Positions 11,611 through 22,209 of a stretch of 64,000 nucleotides of DNA are shown piece after piece (the first letter of the stretch is position 1; each line of letters begins with the position of its first letter). The notes under the pieces were generated by a model. That model saw only the letters and a list, made by a program, of their open reading frames with translations. It ran no database searches and was not told the DNA's origin. A program made the translations under genes and the position numbers. This DNA comes from Hydrangea macrophylla (lineage: Eukaryota; Streptophyta; Magnoliopsida; Cornales; Hydrangeaceae), in NCBI GenBank assembly GCA_033977485.1, contig CM066988.1:30748001-30812000 (forward strand), in the 5' to 3' direction.

Positions 11611-11837
11611 CTAGAGGTTCAGGCTCCCAGGGACCTCCGAGGAAGAAGTACAACCCCTCCTTAGGCCACGATCCTTCGTTTTTCCTCCAAAACCCTGAGT
11701 TGCACCTCTGGGCACGTGCTTTTCGTAAGGAGGTACAATCCAAACTTTCATTTCACACCTTTGATTCCCTTGATGATAATACAATGTACGATGCCAATGC
11801 ATGTATGAGAATGACATTAATTTCCTGCAATTTGTGA
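11611..11837 (+). pseudogene. Possible remnant of antisense ORF in Tat-like element
   Basis: A short open frame beginning MTRGSGSQGPPRKKYNPSLG, antisense to the element that contains it. It sits where the intact relative carries its antisense ORF, after the palindrome cluster. A good 3' splice-site-like run (TTTCTTGCAG, ending at 11597) precedes it. I see no match of the residues to the intact ORF, so it may be a different exon, a different gene fragment or chance. Confidence 0.3.
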
Positions 11838-12029
11838 TTTTTTTATTACCCTAAGCCATTGTTGTTGTGGATTTCCAATGTTTCTTTGGATTGATTTTGA
11901 GTGAATTCTGGATGCTAGGACCACATCTAGGATTGATATTATGCTTTGCTTGTTCTCTATTGCCTTGGATTTCATTGATTTCGATCCGAGCTCATGCCCA
12001 AATTTCTATTATTATTATTACTTTTTTTT

Positions 12030-12640
12030 CTTCTCTTTTCAAAATGGGGGTCATGTTGACTTAATCAAGTTCACGATGAATTTTCTTTTCCAAAACGGAG
12101 TTGCATTGATTCAAACAAGCCTTTCAATTTTTTTTTCCAAAATGGGAGTCGCCTCGACTCAAATAAGTTCTTGATTTTTTCTCTCTTAAAAAAATGGGAG
12201 TCGCCTCGACTCAATCAAATTCCTGATTTTTTTTATTTTTTAAAATGGGAGTCATCTTGACTCAAATCAGATTCTTGATTTTTTTATCTATTTTAAAAAA
12301 TGGGAGTCGCCTCGATTCAAACAAGTTCTTGATTTTTTAATTTTCTTTATATGGGAGTGACATTGACTCAATCAAGTCTTTTGATATTATATATATATAT
12401 ATATCTTTTTAAAAAAAACGGTAGTTAATTTGACTCAATCAAGCCTTTTGATTTTTTTCTTTTCAAAAATGGGAGTCACCTCGACTCAAACAAGTTCTTG
12501 TTTATATTTTTCTTTTCTTTATATGGGAGTCACATTAATTCAATCAAACTTTTCATTTTTTCCTTTTAAGAATTGTAGTCACATCGACTCAATTAAATTC
12601 ACAATTTTGTGGAGTAGCATGGACTCAAGAACTCATATTA
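12030..12640. repeat. Degenerate 55-70 bp repeats (ATGGGAGTCGCCTCGACTCAA type)
   Basis: About nine copies of AAAATGGGAGTCGCCTCGAC then TCAA(T/A)CAAGTTCTTGA with T-rich spacers. Related in sense to the GGAGTCAATC repeats at 10440-11180 and again part of the variable 3' region of the old Tat/Ogre-like element. Confidence 0.75.
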
Positions 12641-12828
12641 TACGAACGGAGTCACTATAACACCCGTAATTTGTATTATTAATAATGTAATTTCTGAAGA
12701 TTTATTATCAATATTTTCTATATGTGTAAAAGAGATTTTGAGTATGCTTGACATTCCATGTGTGATCATGTATTTCGTATCATAAATCCTTTTAAAACAA
12801 AACAAAACCTTGTTTATTCATCAAACCT

Positions 12829-12890
12829 GAGCGCTCAAGATGCGCGAGCGCTCGAGGTGCGAGGGCTCGGGAGGAGCGAGCACTCGAGCT
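12829..12890 (+). promoter_or_regulatory. CpG palindrome cluster upstream of chromovirus TATA box
   Basis: GAGCGCTCAAGATGCGCGAG, then CGCTCGAG, GAGGGCTCGGG, GAGCGAGCACTCGAGC. Ends 44 bp before the TATA box at 12935. A single related piece (CGAGCGCTTGAGC) lies downstream near 13514. Confidence 0.55.
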
Positions 12891-12934
12891 TAAAAAGATA
12901 TGAATGACATTTTTAACCCTGGGCTCTAAAAATC

Positions 12935-12943
12935 TATAAATAG
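12935..12943 (+). promoter_or_regulatory. TATA box of old chromovirus LTR
   Basis: TATAAATAG in a GC-poor context following the palindrome cluster; same box sequence as in the copia LTR. Confidence 0.65.
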
Positions 12944-14000
12944 CAAACCATTTTTTGCATTTTTTGTTTACAAAATCAGAGTGATACAAAGAGGGTTCTT
13001 AGAGAGAGTTTTGAGAGTTCATGTCCATTTTTTCCACACATCCTCTTGCACATGTTGAAGCTCTGAAATTGAACATTTGAAGAATCAAAGGAGAATTGTT
13101 AGCTTTGGAAGCTTGCATGTGGAGCTCTTGAAGCTTGATCAAGCTCAACACACACATATTCATCTCATTTCATCATCTACTTGTCTTAATCATCCTTTGT
13201 GACTATTACAACTCACATACAATATGTGTATATACATGTATATATTTTGTAAATTTGGTTGCATGTGAGTATTGAGCATGATCTAGCATCAAGAACAACA
13301 TCATTTTCATTTCTTGCTATAAATGATGCATAAACCATCATCCATTTAGTTTCATCTCATTTTGAGTACTTCAATTCATGTATGATGTCTACATTAACAT
13401 GTATGATATGCTTAACAAGTTGCATGTGTGATTTGAGTAGAGATTTCAAAGTTGAAGTATCAAAATCATAGTTATATCTTAAAATGAAACATACTGCTAG
13501 AAACTGCTAAACCCGAGCGCTTGAGCTTAACAGTATTTTGATTTCCTTGTTTGCTTGTATGATTGAAGTTAATAGGGTTTGTACTATGAGTTTTGTTAAC
13601 CGAACCTGGAACTGTATATATGATATATATATATATATATATGAATGAGCTAGTCAATTTTTGTAGTTGTACTGCATGCTTGTTTAGTAGTACCATGTTA
13701 TGTGAGCGATCAATTCATTCTTCATATGTTGATTCATATAACATGTAATTCCTTATGAAGTTGAATTATCATTATGATCAGTATAATAATGTTAATAGTA
13801 ACGCGTCGGGTTGAATAACTAATGATTAGGAGAGAACAAGTCCTAAATACATGCCTTTATTCACATTTGTTAGTGCTTTTTACTCTATTTTATTGTATTT
13901 TTTATTTCATTTTCCATTTTCTGTCAGGTTTTGAAAGAAAACAAGAATCTAGGCAAAAAAGGGTGTAAAAAAAGAATAAAAGAAGTAGAAAAAGCCACAT

Positions 14001-14057
14001 CGCGCGACAGACCAAAACCTCGCTCGCGCGAGACCCCAAAAAGGCGCTCGCGCGACC
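14001..14057 (+). promoter_or_regulatory. CpG palindrome cluster upstream of Athila-like TATA
   Basis: CGCGCGACAG, CTCGCTCGCGCGAGACC and GGCGCTCGCGCGACC, about 140 bp before the TATA box. The 3' LTR copy (21077-21164) holds a longer, rearranged version, so unit number varies. Confidence 0.55.
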
Positions 14058-14195
14058 TATGTAAAAATTGAAGTTGCGTATTTTAGTGTACTGAAGATCC
14101 TTACGAAAACGAAACTGCCTAATTACGTCCAGAATGTTAAAAATAGTAGTTTTAGTGCGATTAGGTTTAAAAAAGCTTCCTAATTCTTCCAAATT

Positions 14196-14204
14196 ATATA
14201 TATC
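14196..14204 (+). promoter_or_regulatory. TATA box of Athila-like 5' LTR
   Basis: TATATATAT followed by CTTATTGTAAAT; conserved in the other three LTRs of the family. Confidence 0.65.
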
Positions 14205-15100
14205 TTATTGTAAATCAATTTTGGGGTTACACAACATTACACACATTCATATACAACAAAAGCTTTAGCCATTGAAGATAGGGAAGCAAGGAGAAGAAGA
14301 AGAAGACCAAGGATTCCCATGGCCTCCTCCATCAAGCTCTTGCCAATCTTCGATTCTATGGCCGCTTAAACCAAGTTCTAGGGTTTCAATGAAACCCTAG
14401 CCAAGTAATAGGGTGTGTTTTATGTTTTCTTTTAGATTTATTATGTATGGATGATGATTACATGTTTAGAGGATTTTTTATAATAAAATCAAACTTCTAT
14501 TGATTAAATCGTTACTTTCAAAGTTTATTCTTGTCTTAGATCTATTTTGAATGTGATGTGCTTAATGATCTACATTTGCTGTGCTTGTATGGATTATTTA
14601 CATGTAATGGTGCTTAGTTGAATTGTAATATTAAGTAGTCGAATAGTTCATGCCTAGGTAAGATGGAGTGTACCACAACCCTAGTTTAGTGTGAGACACT
14701 TCGTGCCAATTGAAGATGAATTATGGTGATGCTTGAATCGTAGTTATCTTCTTAAAGGAGGAATTGGGCTTGTAGCTACAAATTTTCCATTATTATCCAA
14801 TATAACAAACTAACTGAATGCATAGATATCCTTATTATGAAGCTAGTGGTGAATTTGTAATCCTAGGTTCCATACACATATTTATCACAACTTTAAATTG
14901 CTTTCATGGTTTAGATTTATTTTCATTGTTCTTAGTTTAATCAAAATCAAAATTCTGTTTTCTTAATAAACCAAGTTTAGGTTTTAAAATTAAAGTGCTT
15001 TAGTATTTCAATATATGTGGGTTCGACCTCTACTCCCACACTACAAATCCTTTAAAGTAGAGTACACTTTTTATATCTTGATTTTGACAAGATCAATTTT

Positions 15101-15114
15101 TGGCGCCATTGCCG
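15101..15114 (+). other. Primer binding site, tRNA-Asp
   Basis: TGGCGCCATTGCCG, five bases after the LTR, matches TGGCGCCGTTGCCGGGGA (complement of tRNA-Asp 3' end) with one change and decay after 14 nt. The - paralogue retains the perfect 19-nt version at 59501-59519. Confidence 0.85.
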
Positions 15115-15587
15115 ATATTGCAGATCCTTTAGCTTTAGAATCTTAGTTTAGTTAATTCGTAAATATTACGTTAGTTTTCTTTTTCTTATTTTCTGTTTTG
15201 TTTTGAGTCACTAACGTTTCCTTTTCTTTTGTAGATTTTCTCAAGTCATCAAATTCTAGCGTCTTGGAGAGGAATTGCTTAGCACATCAAAGGAGCTTAC
15301 GCGAATCAAACACACAAATAAGATAAATTCAAGTAAATCGCTTCTTTTAAAATTCGCTTCAAACCACTGTAAGTCAGGGTGCTGAGATGCACTATTTGCA
15401 TTAGTTTAGGAGTGATTTGCATGTGCATTAGCTAGGACACCTGGGGCACTGGGCTTTGACGCGAATCACTGCATAATAGGATAACTTTCATGCATCATAG
15501 TAGTTGTGTGCTTGTTGTCTTATTTTGTGTGATTGCTTTTCGTTTTTGTTGAGTCAGTCATTATTTTAGTTTATTTTCTTTGAGTTT

Positions 15588-18267
15588 ATGTTCGGTACAC
15601 GTTCAAGTAAACCAAAATTACATCCGTTTGATCCTGAACTTGAACAAACCCTTAGAATCCTTAGGTCATCAACCCAAGCTTCAAGAGCTCGGTTGATGCT
15701 ATACAACGAATCGACACCTAAACTGTCGTCTTTGTTTGAGTCTGAAATACGAAGTACCCTTAAAAGACTAAACAAACCATGCGTCATTAACATTGAACCG
15801 ATTCCAATGGCTGACTTAGGAAACAACAGTAATAACGAAAATAACAGAAATAACCCTTATATATCCTCGCCTCCTCTGCTAAAAGACTATTTCACTCCTA
15901 CGGCCTACACACCACCATCATACATAGAATTACCAGAGGTGAAGGCATCTCACTTTGAGATAAAGTCATCTACCATCGTGCTACTCCCCTCATTCCATGG
16001 TCGTGTGAAAGAGGACCCATATCACCATTTAGGAGACTTTCAAGATATGTATGCAACCTTGAAAATACAAAACTTAACTGACGATGAGTTAAAATTGTGC
16101 CCTTTCCCATTTTCTCTAAAAGACAAAGCTAAGTATTGGCTCCAATCTCTTTAGCTAAACACTATCAAAACATGGAAGGGTTGCACATGACGTTCTTGCA
16201 AAAGTTTTTCCTGATTATGGGTACAAATTAAATAAGGGAATTCATAACAAACTTTGTAATGCAAGATGGGGAAACACTTTATGACACTTGGGAACAATTT
16301 AAAGAATTATTACGCTCTTGCCCACATCATCAAGTTCCCAAGTGGCAATTGGTATATGTTTTCTACGAAGGGCTTATCCCCTCTGTATGAAACACAGTCG
16401 ATGCTGTTTGTGCGAAGATGTTCCTCCACAAAAGCGCCAATGAGGGCTGGAAAATTTTTGAAACATTAAGCGAAAACTCTATGCACCAGGATGTGTCTGT
16501 ACGCCCTGAGGGATATCATTCGCAACCTAAACGAGAGGTAAAGTTCGAGTTAAGTCACTCAATTGAATTGCAAGAACTATCTAAAAAACTTGACCGACTT
16601 ATGACAATGAAACAAACGACAAGCACACCCTCTTACAAAACTTGTCAAATATGTTCCGACCATTCACATTCTACACTTACATGTCCATCCACGTCTCAAT
16701 TTCTGGATTTTGTGGAGCAACACATAAACTCTATCACAATTCCCACAAAATAATTATAATCCTATGACGAATAAGTCGAACGCACTGTGGAACAGTCATC
16801 CGAACCTCTCATGGAGGTCTAATGCTGAAGGGCCCTATCCGTCTCAAAAGCCGAAGATGACAAACTTCCCTAATGCGTTTGACCTCAACCCAACCAATAC
16901 CAACAGCCTCCCTTCCGTGCTAATCCTCCCAGGGATAATGCTTTTGAGGAGAAGGTGTTGGCATCCCTGAAAAATCTTGAAACGCATGTCCAAGCACAAG
17001 CACAAATAGTGCACTCTCACACACAATCCATTACGAAGCTTGAGTCCCAAATGGGACACCTGGCTAATTCGAAGAGTCATAGAAATGAGGGTAAGTTGCC
17101 TAGTCAAACTATTCAAAATCCTAAGGTACAATATGAGGGTGGGGGTTCGAGTGAGAAAGTAAATGCCGTCTTGACTAGGACAACTACTCGAGAGGAGGAA
17201 GTTATTGTAATTCCGAATGGGAGTGGGAAAGATGAGAACATTAATTCGAATAAAGAGAGGGGTGAGGCCACGAGTCGAGTTAGGAAAGAAAATGAACCGG
17301 CCTCAACTAATCATATTCTAAAACTGCCTTTTCCACCAAACGTCGACGAACCATCACATATTTCAAAGAAAGGGTCAAAAATGGAAGATATACTTGAGGT
17401 GTTTAAACAAGTTCAAATTAATATTCCATTCCTCGATGCGATAAAACAAATTCTCGCTTACGCCAAATGTCTAAAAAACTCATGTACTCAAAAGCATAAA
17501 TTACACAATCATACTCCAAAAAAGGTCTTCTTCACGAAAAAAGTATGTTCGATTTTCCAACCCGTGCCCCCAAAGTATAAGGATCCCGAAACACCTACCA
17601 GTTCATGTATCATAGGTGACACTGCCATTCATCGGGCTCTTGTTGATTTGGGAGCGAGTGTGAACCTCTTACCTTACACTGTCTATGAACAATTAGGACT
17701 AGGTAAACTTAAGCCCACGGCTGCTACCATACAATTAGCGGATCATTATGTTAAAATTCCTAGAGGAATCGTCGAAGACGTCCTAGTTAAGGTTGATCAA
17801 TGCTTCTATCCTGTTGATTTCATGCTCTTGACACCGAACCTGTGCTAGATGCTAGGAAACACACCCCTATTATTCTTGGTTGACCCTTCTTAGCAACTGC
17901 TTATGCTCGTGTCAACTGTCGAACAGGGGTAATGAAAGTGTCATTTAAAAATATGAACCTTAAATTAAACATTTTTAACGCTATTGATCAACCTCCCAAA
18001 GACGATGATTACCTAAGTGTTGAAGATAGTGCGGTTAGACGAACAATTGAACCCCATAAAGAATTAAAAGTGAGTATGGAGAATAAAATAGTGAGTAATG
18101 AGCGGATGAATACGAATAATCCGGATCCTAATGAGGACTTTACTCAAAAGGTGAGAAATCGATTTGAACATAATCAGGGAGAACAGTTGACCGAGTTACA
18201 AAATAATGACATTAGAGAAATTCCTTCAAGGGTACGAATTCCAAGTTACGTCCTCCATAAATATTGA
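15588..18267 (+). pseudogene. Athila-like gag-protease, several frameshifts
   Basis: ATG 15588 begins MFGTRSSKPKLHPFDPELEQ, a gag N-terminus shared with the intact paralogue at 59030. Gag homology runs to about 17130 (FPFSLKDKAKYWLQSL, then CPHHQVPKWQL in another frame, then a cysteine/histidine segment CQICSDHSHSTLTC). The protease has DLGASVNLLPYTVYEQLGLG near 17650; Leu in the second place is normal for this group. Its second motif ILG(R)PFL near 17873 carries a TGA. TAG at 16152-16154 and several indels break the frame. It ends VRIPSYVLHKY. No polymerase follows. Confidence 0.88.
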
Positions 18268-18474
18268 TCTAGAACAGTCTAGCTGAAGATGTAAAAGACA
18301 GCGCTTCCTGGGAGGCAACCCAAGTTTTATTTTGTCCGTTTATCTTATTTTAGAGAAAAAATTTTTAGGTCATTTCGATCAGTTTTTGAGTTCTCTAGAC
18401 AGGTTTGGGGGTCGGAGTTAATTTATTTTGCACTTCTCACATACAACAAGTGAGCCAAGAGGAAAAGACAAAAT

Positions 18475-18690
18475 TGCGCGAGGTGTCACTTGTGCAACCC
18501 GCTTGCGCAAGTTTGTGCCTTGGGAAAATTTCTGAAATTTTATATATATGCTCTCAGGATTAACTCGCGCCTTGATTCACGCATGGGAGGACTCCTTTCT
18601 TGTGCGGTCCACTCGCGCGAGCCATGCATTCTATTAGAAAAAAATATCTCACAGAGGGATTCGCGCGTGCGATGGCCGCTCGCGCGACCC
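18475..18690 (+). promoter_or_regulatory. Internal CpG palindrome cluster of Athila-like element
   Basis: TTGCGCGAGGTG, CCGCTTGCGCAAG, AACTCGCGCC, CACTCGCGCGAGCC, TCGCGCGTGCGATGG and CCGCTCGCGCGACC: the same motif as upstream of the LTR TATA, here 4 kb inside the element. The paralogue has its version at 37143-37375. Confidence 0.5.
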
Positions 18691-19106
18691 CCCCAATTCT
18701 GAAACTTTCTTTTCTGTCTTTTCTCTTGCCTTCTCCCAAACCTGGTCAATTAGTTTTTCTCCTTTTTGTTTACTCTCTTAGGCCCCTTTCAGATCATGTT
18801 CTTCTTTGATTTGTTAGTTTCTACTTGTTCTATTTTTTTTGGTTAAGTTTTTCGATTTTAGTTTAGTTTTTCAACAAGTACGTCCTTGTCTGTATTACAT
18901 ATATCATTGTTATTTTGTTTGTTTATTTTCTTTTGTCGAGTATTGACAGGTGAATTAGTAGCTCTATTCAGAGTAATTGCACTGTATCGCTATATTCATA
19001 TCCGTTTACTTGGTTTGTGATTGCCAAGATCGAGGTAATGTTATTCCTTCCTTACGTACTCTTCTCTCTTTCATTTTATTGTTTCATTAGGGGCAATAAA
19101 AAGTTT

Positions 19107-19121
19107 AAGTTTGGGGGTATG
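19107..19121 (+). other. Internal polypurine-tract-like motif
   Basis: AAGTTTGGGGGTATG resembles the true PPT (GTAGGTTTGGGGGTG) before the 3' LTR. The paralogue keeps it at 36729-36743. Could be a second plus-strand priming site; inference from sequence only. Confidence 0.45.
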
Positions 19122-19811
19122 CACTCACATGCACATTATTATGCACCGATTTTACCCCAATTTTTTAGAAAAAAATTTCAATACTTATGCTTAAATAAAC
19201 GATGTTACCGACGTTTTTGCAATTTTGAGTCGATACTTCTTATTAAGAAACTTGGATTGTTATAGAATGGTAACAAGGAAAGATATGGTTAAATATTTGC
19301 TGAAGTCATGATGCGACGTTTAGGATATGTATCGTTCGAATCGTAGTTTTATATCATAGATTTGCACACAAACCTATGAACTGCACATAGTTGCTTGAAT
19401 ACATGTTTGATGTGAATTATAATATTATTCGGATTTCTAGATAACATATAGTGTGGAGACTAGACCCAGTGAGCTTTTGAGCCTATCTTTTCTTTTTAGA
19501 GGGTTATAAATACATTTTGTGTTTGTCAAATTTCATGTAAAATAGCGCATCTACTCATTGTTTAGTATCGTATTCTTGTTTTGGTTCATAGTCAAGTTAA
19601 AATATTTGCTACCATGCTAAATAATCTTCTGTCATAAATGTTGAAGAACCACATGACCATAGAAAATGATGGTAGACCCTCTTTTTTTACCATCGACCGA
19701 AAAATGATAAAATTTCCTTGGTTCGCCCCTTTGAGCCTTTAAAGTGCCTTTGTTTCTTTAATCACAATGATTTTATTTTTTTTTTGCTCCAACTTGGCCA
19801 ACTTGGAGTAT

Positions 19812-19842
19812 ACCACTGAAAGATTGATCAACTTTTAGTGGT
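19812..19842. other. 31-nt palindrome in Athila-like 3' region
   Basis: ACCACTGAAAGATTGATCAA then CTTTTAGTGGT: arms pair around TTGATCAA with few mismatches. Preceded by CTCCAACTTGGCCAACTTGG, also near-palindromic. Both are recognisable in the paralogue at about 36026-36080. Confidence 0.5.
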
Positions 19843-20886
19843 GATAAGGCGATGTGTCGATTAAGAAGAAGAAAACAAGATGATGTTTGGGGTAGTTGCC
19901 TTGGTATTCGATGAATATTCATTTCAAAAGCAACGAAAAGAAAAAAAAGAGTTAAAAGAAGAAAAAAAAGGTTGAAAGAAGAAAAAAATATATGAAAAGA
20001 AGAGAATGAAAATATGGAAGTTGGGTGAAGAATGAAACGATGAAAGTTGGTTGAAGAATGAATGAAAGAAATTGAATATGTCTTACAATGCCACTCTAAA
20101 ACTACTTAATGAATCATTTCTATTCTTTTTCATTACCTGAGCCGCATTACAACCTTTGAAAAGTCCTATTTGATCCTATAAAACATGTTTTGGATATGAA
20201 AATGATGGGAAGGGGATTAAAACATGGTAACGAGTAATTTTTCTTGACTAATGGCGTCCTATCAATGAGACTACTGTTCTTTCGTATCATGCGTCTTTTT
20301 TGAGTCATATGTGAGCATTTCTTGTTTTGAAAACATATTTATTTTGCTCCCATATATTAGAAAAATCATACATGTTCTGAGTGTTTCATTTTAGAGTATA
20401 ATTAACATTGTGAGATTCGTAGTCGAAGCATAGTTGGACGGTTATCTGAGTTATATTCCAACTTCATGACATGCGCGTGTTCATTTGACTACCACATCAC
20501 ACACATGCAATTTTATGAGAAGCTCTATTGAATTATACGATGCATGTGCTTGGGATTGTTTTTCATAATGTAGGTGGACGTTTGGTTCGTTTCTTCTTGT
20601 TCGTTATTCTATTTCAAATCATTATTTTATGATAAGGAGTATTGGCTATTATGTTTTTTGTTTTTAATAAAGCTTTTAAAATATGTAATGAAATAAAGAT
20701 GGTTGTGGGTAACTTGTTGACGAGAACCCTTACGAGACTTCACTCGTCCGACTAGGGACACCTAGAGGTTTAAAAGGCTTGTTGCATATGCTAAATGCAA
20801 TTGCGATCCATGCGAAAATGGAGTAGGAACTTTATTTGTATTAGCAATTTTGTTTTCTGTTCTTTTTGCTCGAGGACTAGCAAAAT

Positions 20887-20901
20887 GTAGGTTTGGGGGT
20901 G
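20887..20901 (+). other. Polypurine tract of Athila-like + element
   Basis: GTAGGTTTGGGGGTG immediately before the TGATCGAG start of the 3' LTR. Confidence 0.8.
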
Positions 20902-22209
20902 TGATCGAGAGAGAACAAGTCCTAATTATGCACCTTTAGTCACATTTGTTAGTGCTTTTTACCTTATTTTATTGTATTTTTATTTCGTTTTCCATTTTCT
21001 GTCAGGTTTTGGAAGAAAACAAGAATCCAGGCTAAAAAGGGTGTAAAAACAGACTAAAAGAAGCAGAAAAATCCACATCACGCAACAGACCAGAACCTCG
21101 CTCGCGCTGCCCGCTCATGCGAGACCCCAAAAAATGCGCACTCGCGCGGCCTGCTTGTGTAACCTATGTAAAAACTGAAGTTGCATATTTCAGTGTACTG
21201 AAGATCCTTACGCGAACGAAATTGCCTACTTACATCCAGAATGTTAAATACAGCAGTTGTAGTGCGATTATGTTTAGAAAAGCTTCCTAATTCTTCCAAA
21301 ATCTATGTATATCTTATTGTAAATTAATTTTGGGGTTACACAATATTACACAATGTTATACACATCCATATACAACAAAAGCTTCAGCCGTTAAAGAGAG
21401 CGAAGCAAGGAGAAAAAGAAGACCGAGGATTCCTATGGCCTTCTCCATCAAGCTCTTGTCAATCTTCGATTCTATGGCCGCTTAAACCAAGATCTAGGGT
21501 TTCAATGAAACCCTATCCAAGTAATAGGGTGTGTTTTATGTTTTCTTTTAGATTTATTATGTATGGATGATGATTACATGGATTTTTCATAATAAATTCA
21601 AACTACTATTGATTAAATCATTACTTTTAAAGTTTATTCTTGTCTTAGATCCATTTTGAATTTGATGTGCTCAATGATCTATATTTGCTGTGCTTGTATG
21701 GATTATTTACGTGTAATGGTGCTTAGTTGAATTGTGATATTAAGTAGTCGAATAGTTCATGCCTAGTGAAGACGGAGTGTGCTGTAACCCTAGTTTAGTG
21801 TGAGACACTTCATGCCAATCGAAAATGAATTATGTTGATGCTTGAATCATAGTCATCTTCTTGAAGGTGGAATTGGGCTTGTAGTTACAATTCCCCATTA
21901 TCATCCAAATAATAAACTAACTGAATGCAAAGATATCCTTATTATGAAGCTAGTGGTGGATTTGCAATCCTAGGTTCCATAAACATTTTATCACAACAAC
22001 TTTAAATTGCTTTCATAGTTAGATTTATTTTCATTATTCTTAGTTTAATCAAAATCAAAATCAAAATTCTGTTTTCTTAATTAACCAAGTTTAGGCTTTA
22101 AAATTAAAGTGCTTTAGTTTTTCAATCTCTGTAGGTTCGACCTCTACTTCCACACTACAAATATTTTAAAGTAGAGTATACTTTTTACATCTTGATTTTG
22201 ACAAGATCA
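20902..22209 (+). repeat. 3' LTR of Athila-like + element
   Basis: TGATCGAGAGAGAACAAG to ACAAGATCA, homologous throughout to 13823-15095. CpG cluster at 21077-21164, longer than in the 5' copy. Followed by ATTAA and resumption of the interrupted chromovirus LTR. Confidence 0.92.

Larger units (their letters stand above)
8144..12655 (-). mobile_element. Degraded 3' end of a Tat/Ogre-like element on -
   Basis: Read on the - strand, this stretch matches the plan of the + element at 38564-57307: terminal tandem repeats, the conserved GAACTA...GGCAGCTC hairpin motif, a PPT (AAAGAGGGGCAAAT), then an LTR starting TGTAGACA. The LTR has the same leader features (TATATAAA, acctcatttcatcacacacc). The copia element interrupts its LTR at 8144 and the chromovirus LTR at 12656 interrupts its inner part. 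No coding domain of pol remains. Sequence identity to the other element is patchy, so it is a different, older family member. Confidence 0.75.
12656..13822 (+). repeat. Old chromovirus 5' LTR, first half
   Basis: Carries a GCGCGAGCGCTCGAG-type cluster (12829-12890) and TATAAATAG at 12935-12943, then a 5' leader with TA-rich runs (13615-13640). Ends at the Athila-like insertion; the five bases before it (ACTAA) resemble ATTAA after the insertion. Confidence 0.8.
13823..15095 (+). repeat. 5' LTR of Athila-like + element
   Basis: TGATTAGGAGAGAACAAG to GACAAGATCA. Contains the CGCGCGA/CGCTCGCGCGA cluster (14001-14057) and a TATATATAT box at 14196-14204. The R/U5 part includes CTAGGGTTTCAATGAAACCC, an inverted repeat also present in the three other LTR copies of this family. 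Confidence 0.92.
18268..20901 (+). other. Conserved non-coding 3' half of Athila-like + element
   Basis: 2.6 kb without a gene. It holds a GGCAACCC block at 18301-18325, a second CpG palindrome cluster (18475-18690), a PPT-like AAGTTTGGGGGTATG at 19107-19121, an A/G-rich tract (19925-20060) and a 31-nt palindrome (19812-19842). The same modules occur in the same order in the - paralogue (34963-37575), although that copy is much diverged elsewhere. Confidence 0.75.
13823..22209 (+). mobile_element. Athila-like non-autonomous gag-protease element on +
   Basis: LTRs at 13823-15095 and 20902-22209, both TGAT...ATCA, roughly 8-10% diverged by eye. There is a PBS for tRNA-Asp, a gag-protease pseudogene (15588-18267), about 2.6 kb of non-coding sequence and a PPT. 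No RT, RNase H or integrase is present, and the paralogue at 33646-60842 lacks them too, so the absence is a family trait and not a deletion in one copy. Flanks ACTAA and ATTAA fit a decayed target duplication. It is inserted in the LTR of the old chromovirus. Confidence 0.9.

Noticed and set aside
18490..18809. Arg-rich open frames on both strands
   Set aside because: Coding of the CpG palindrome cluster; not conserved as protein in the paralogue at 37137-37527.
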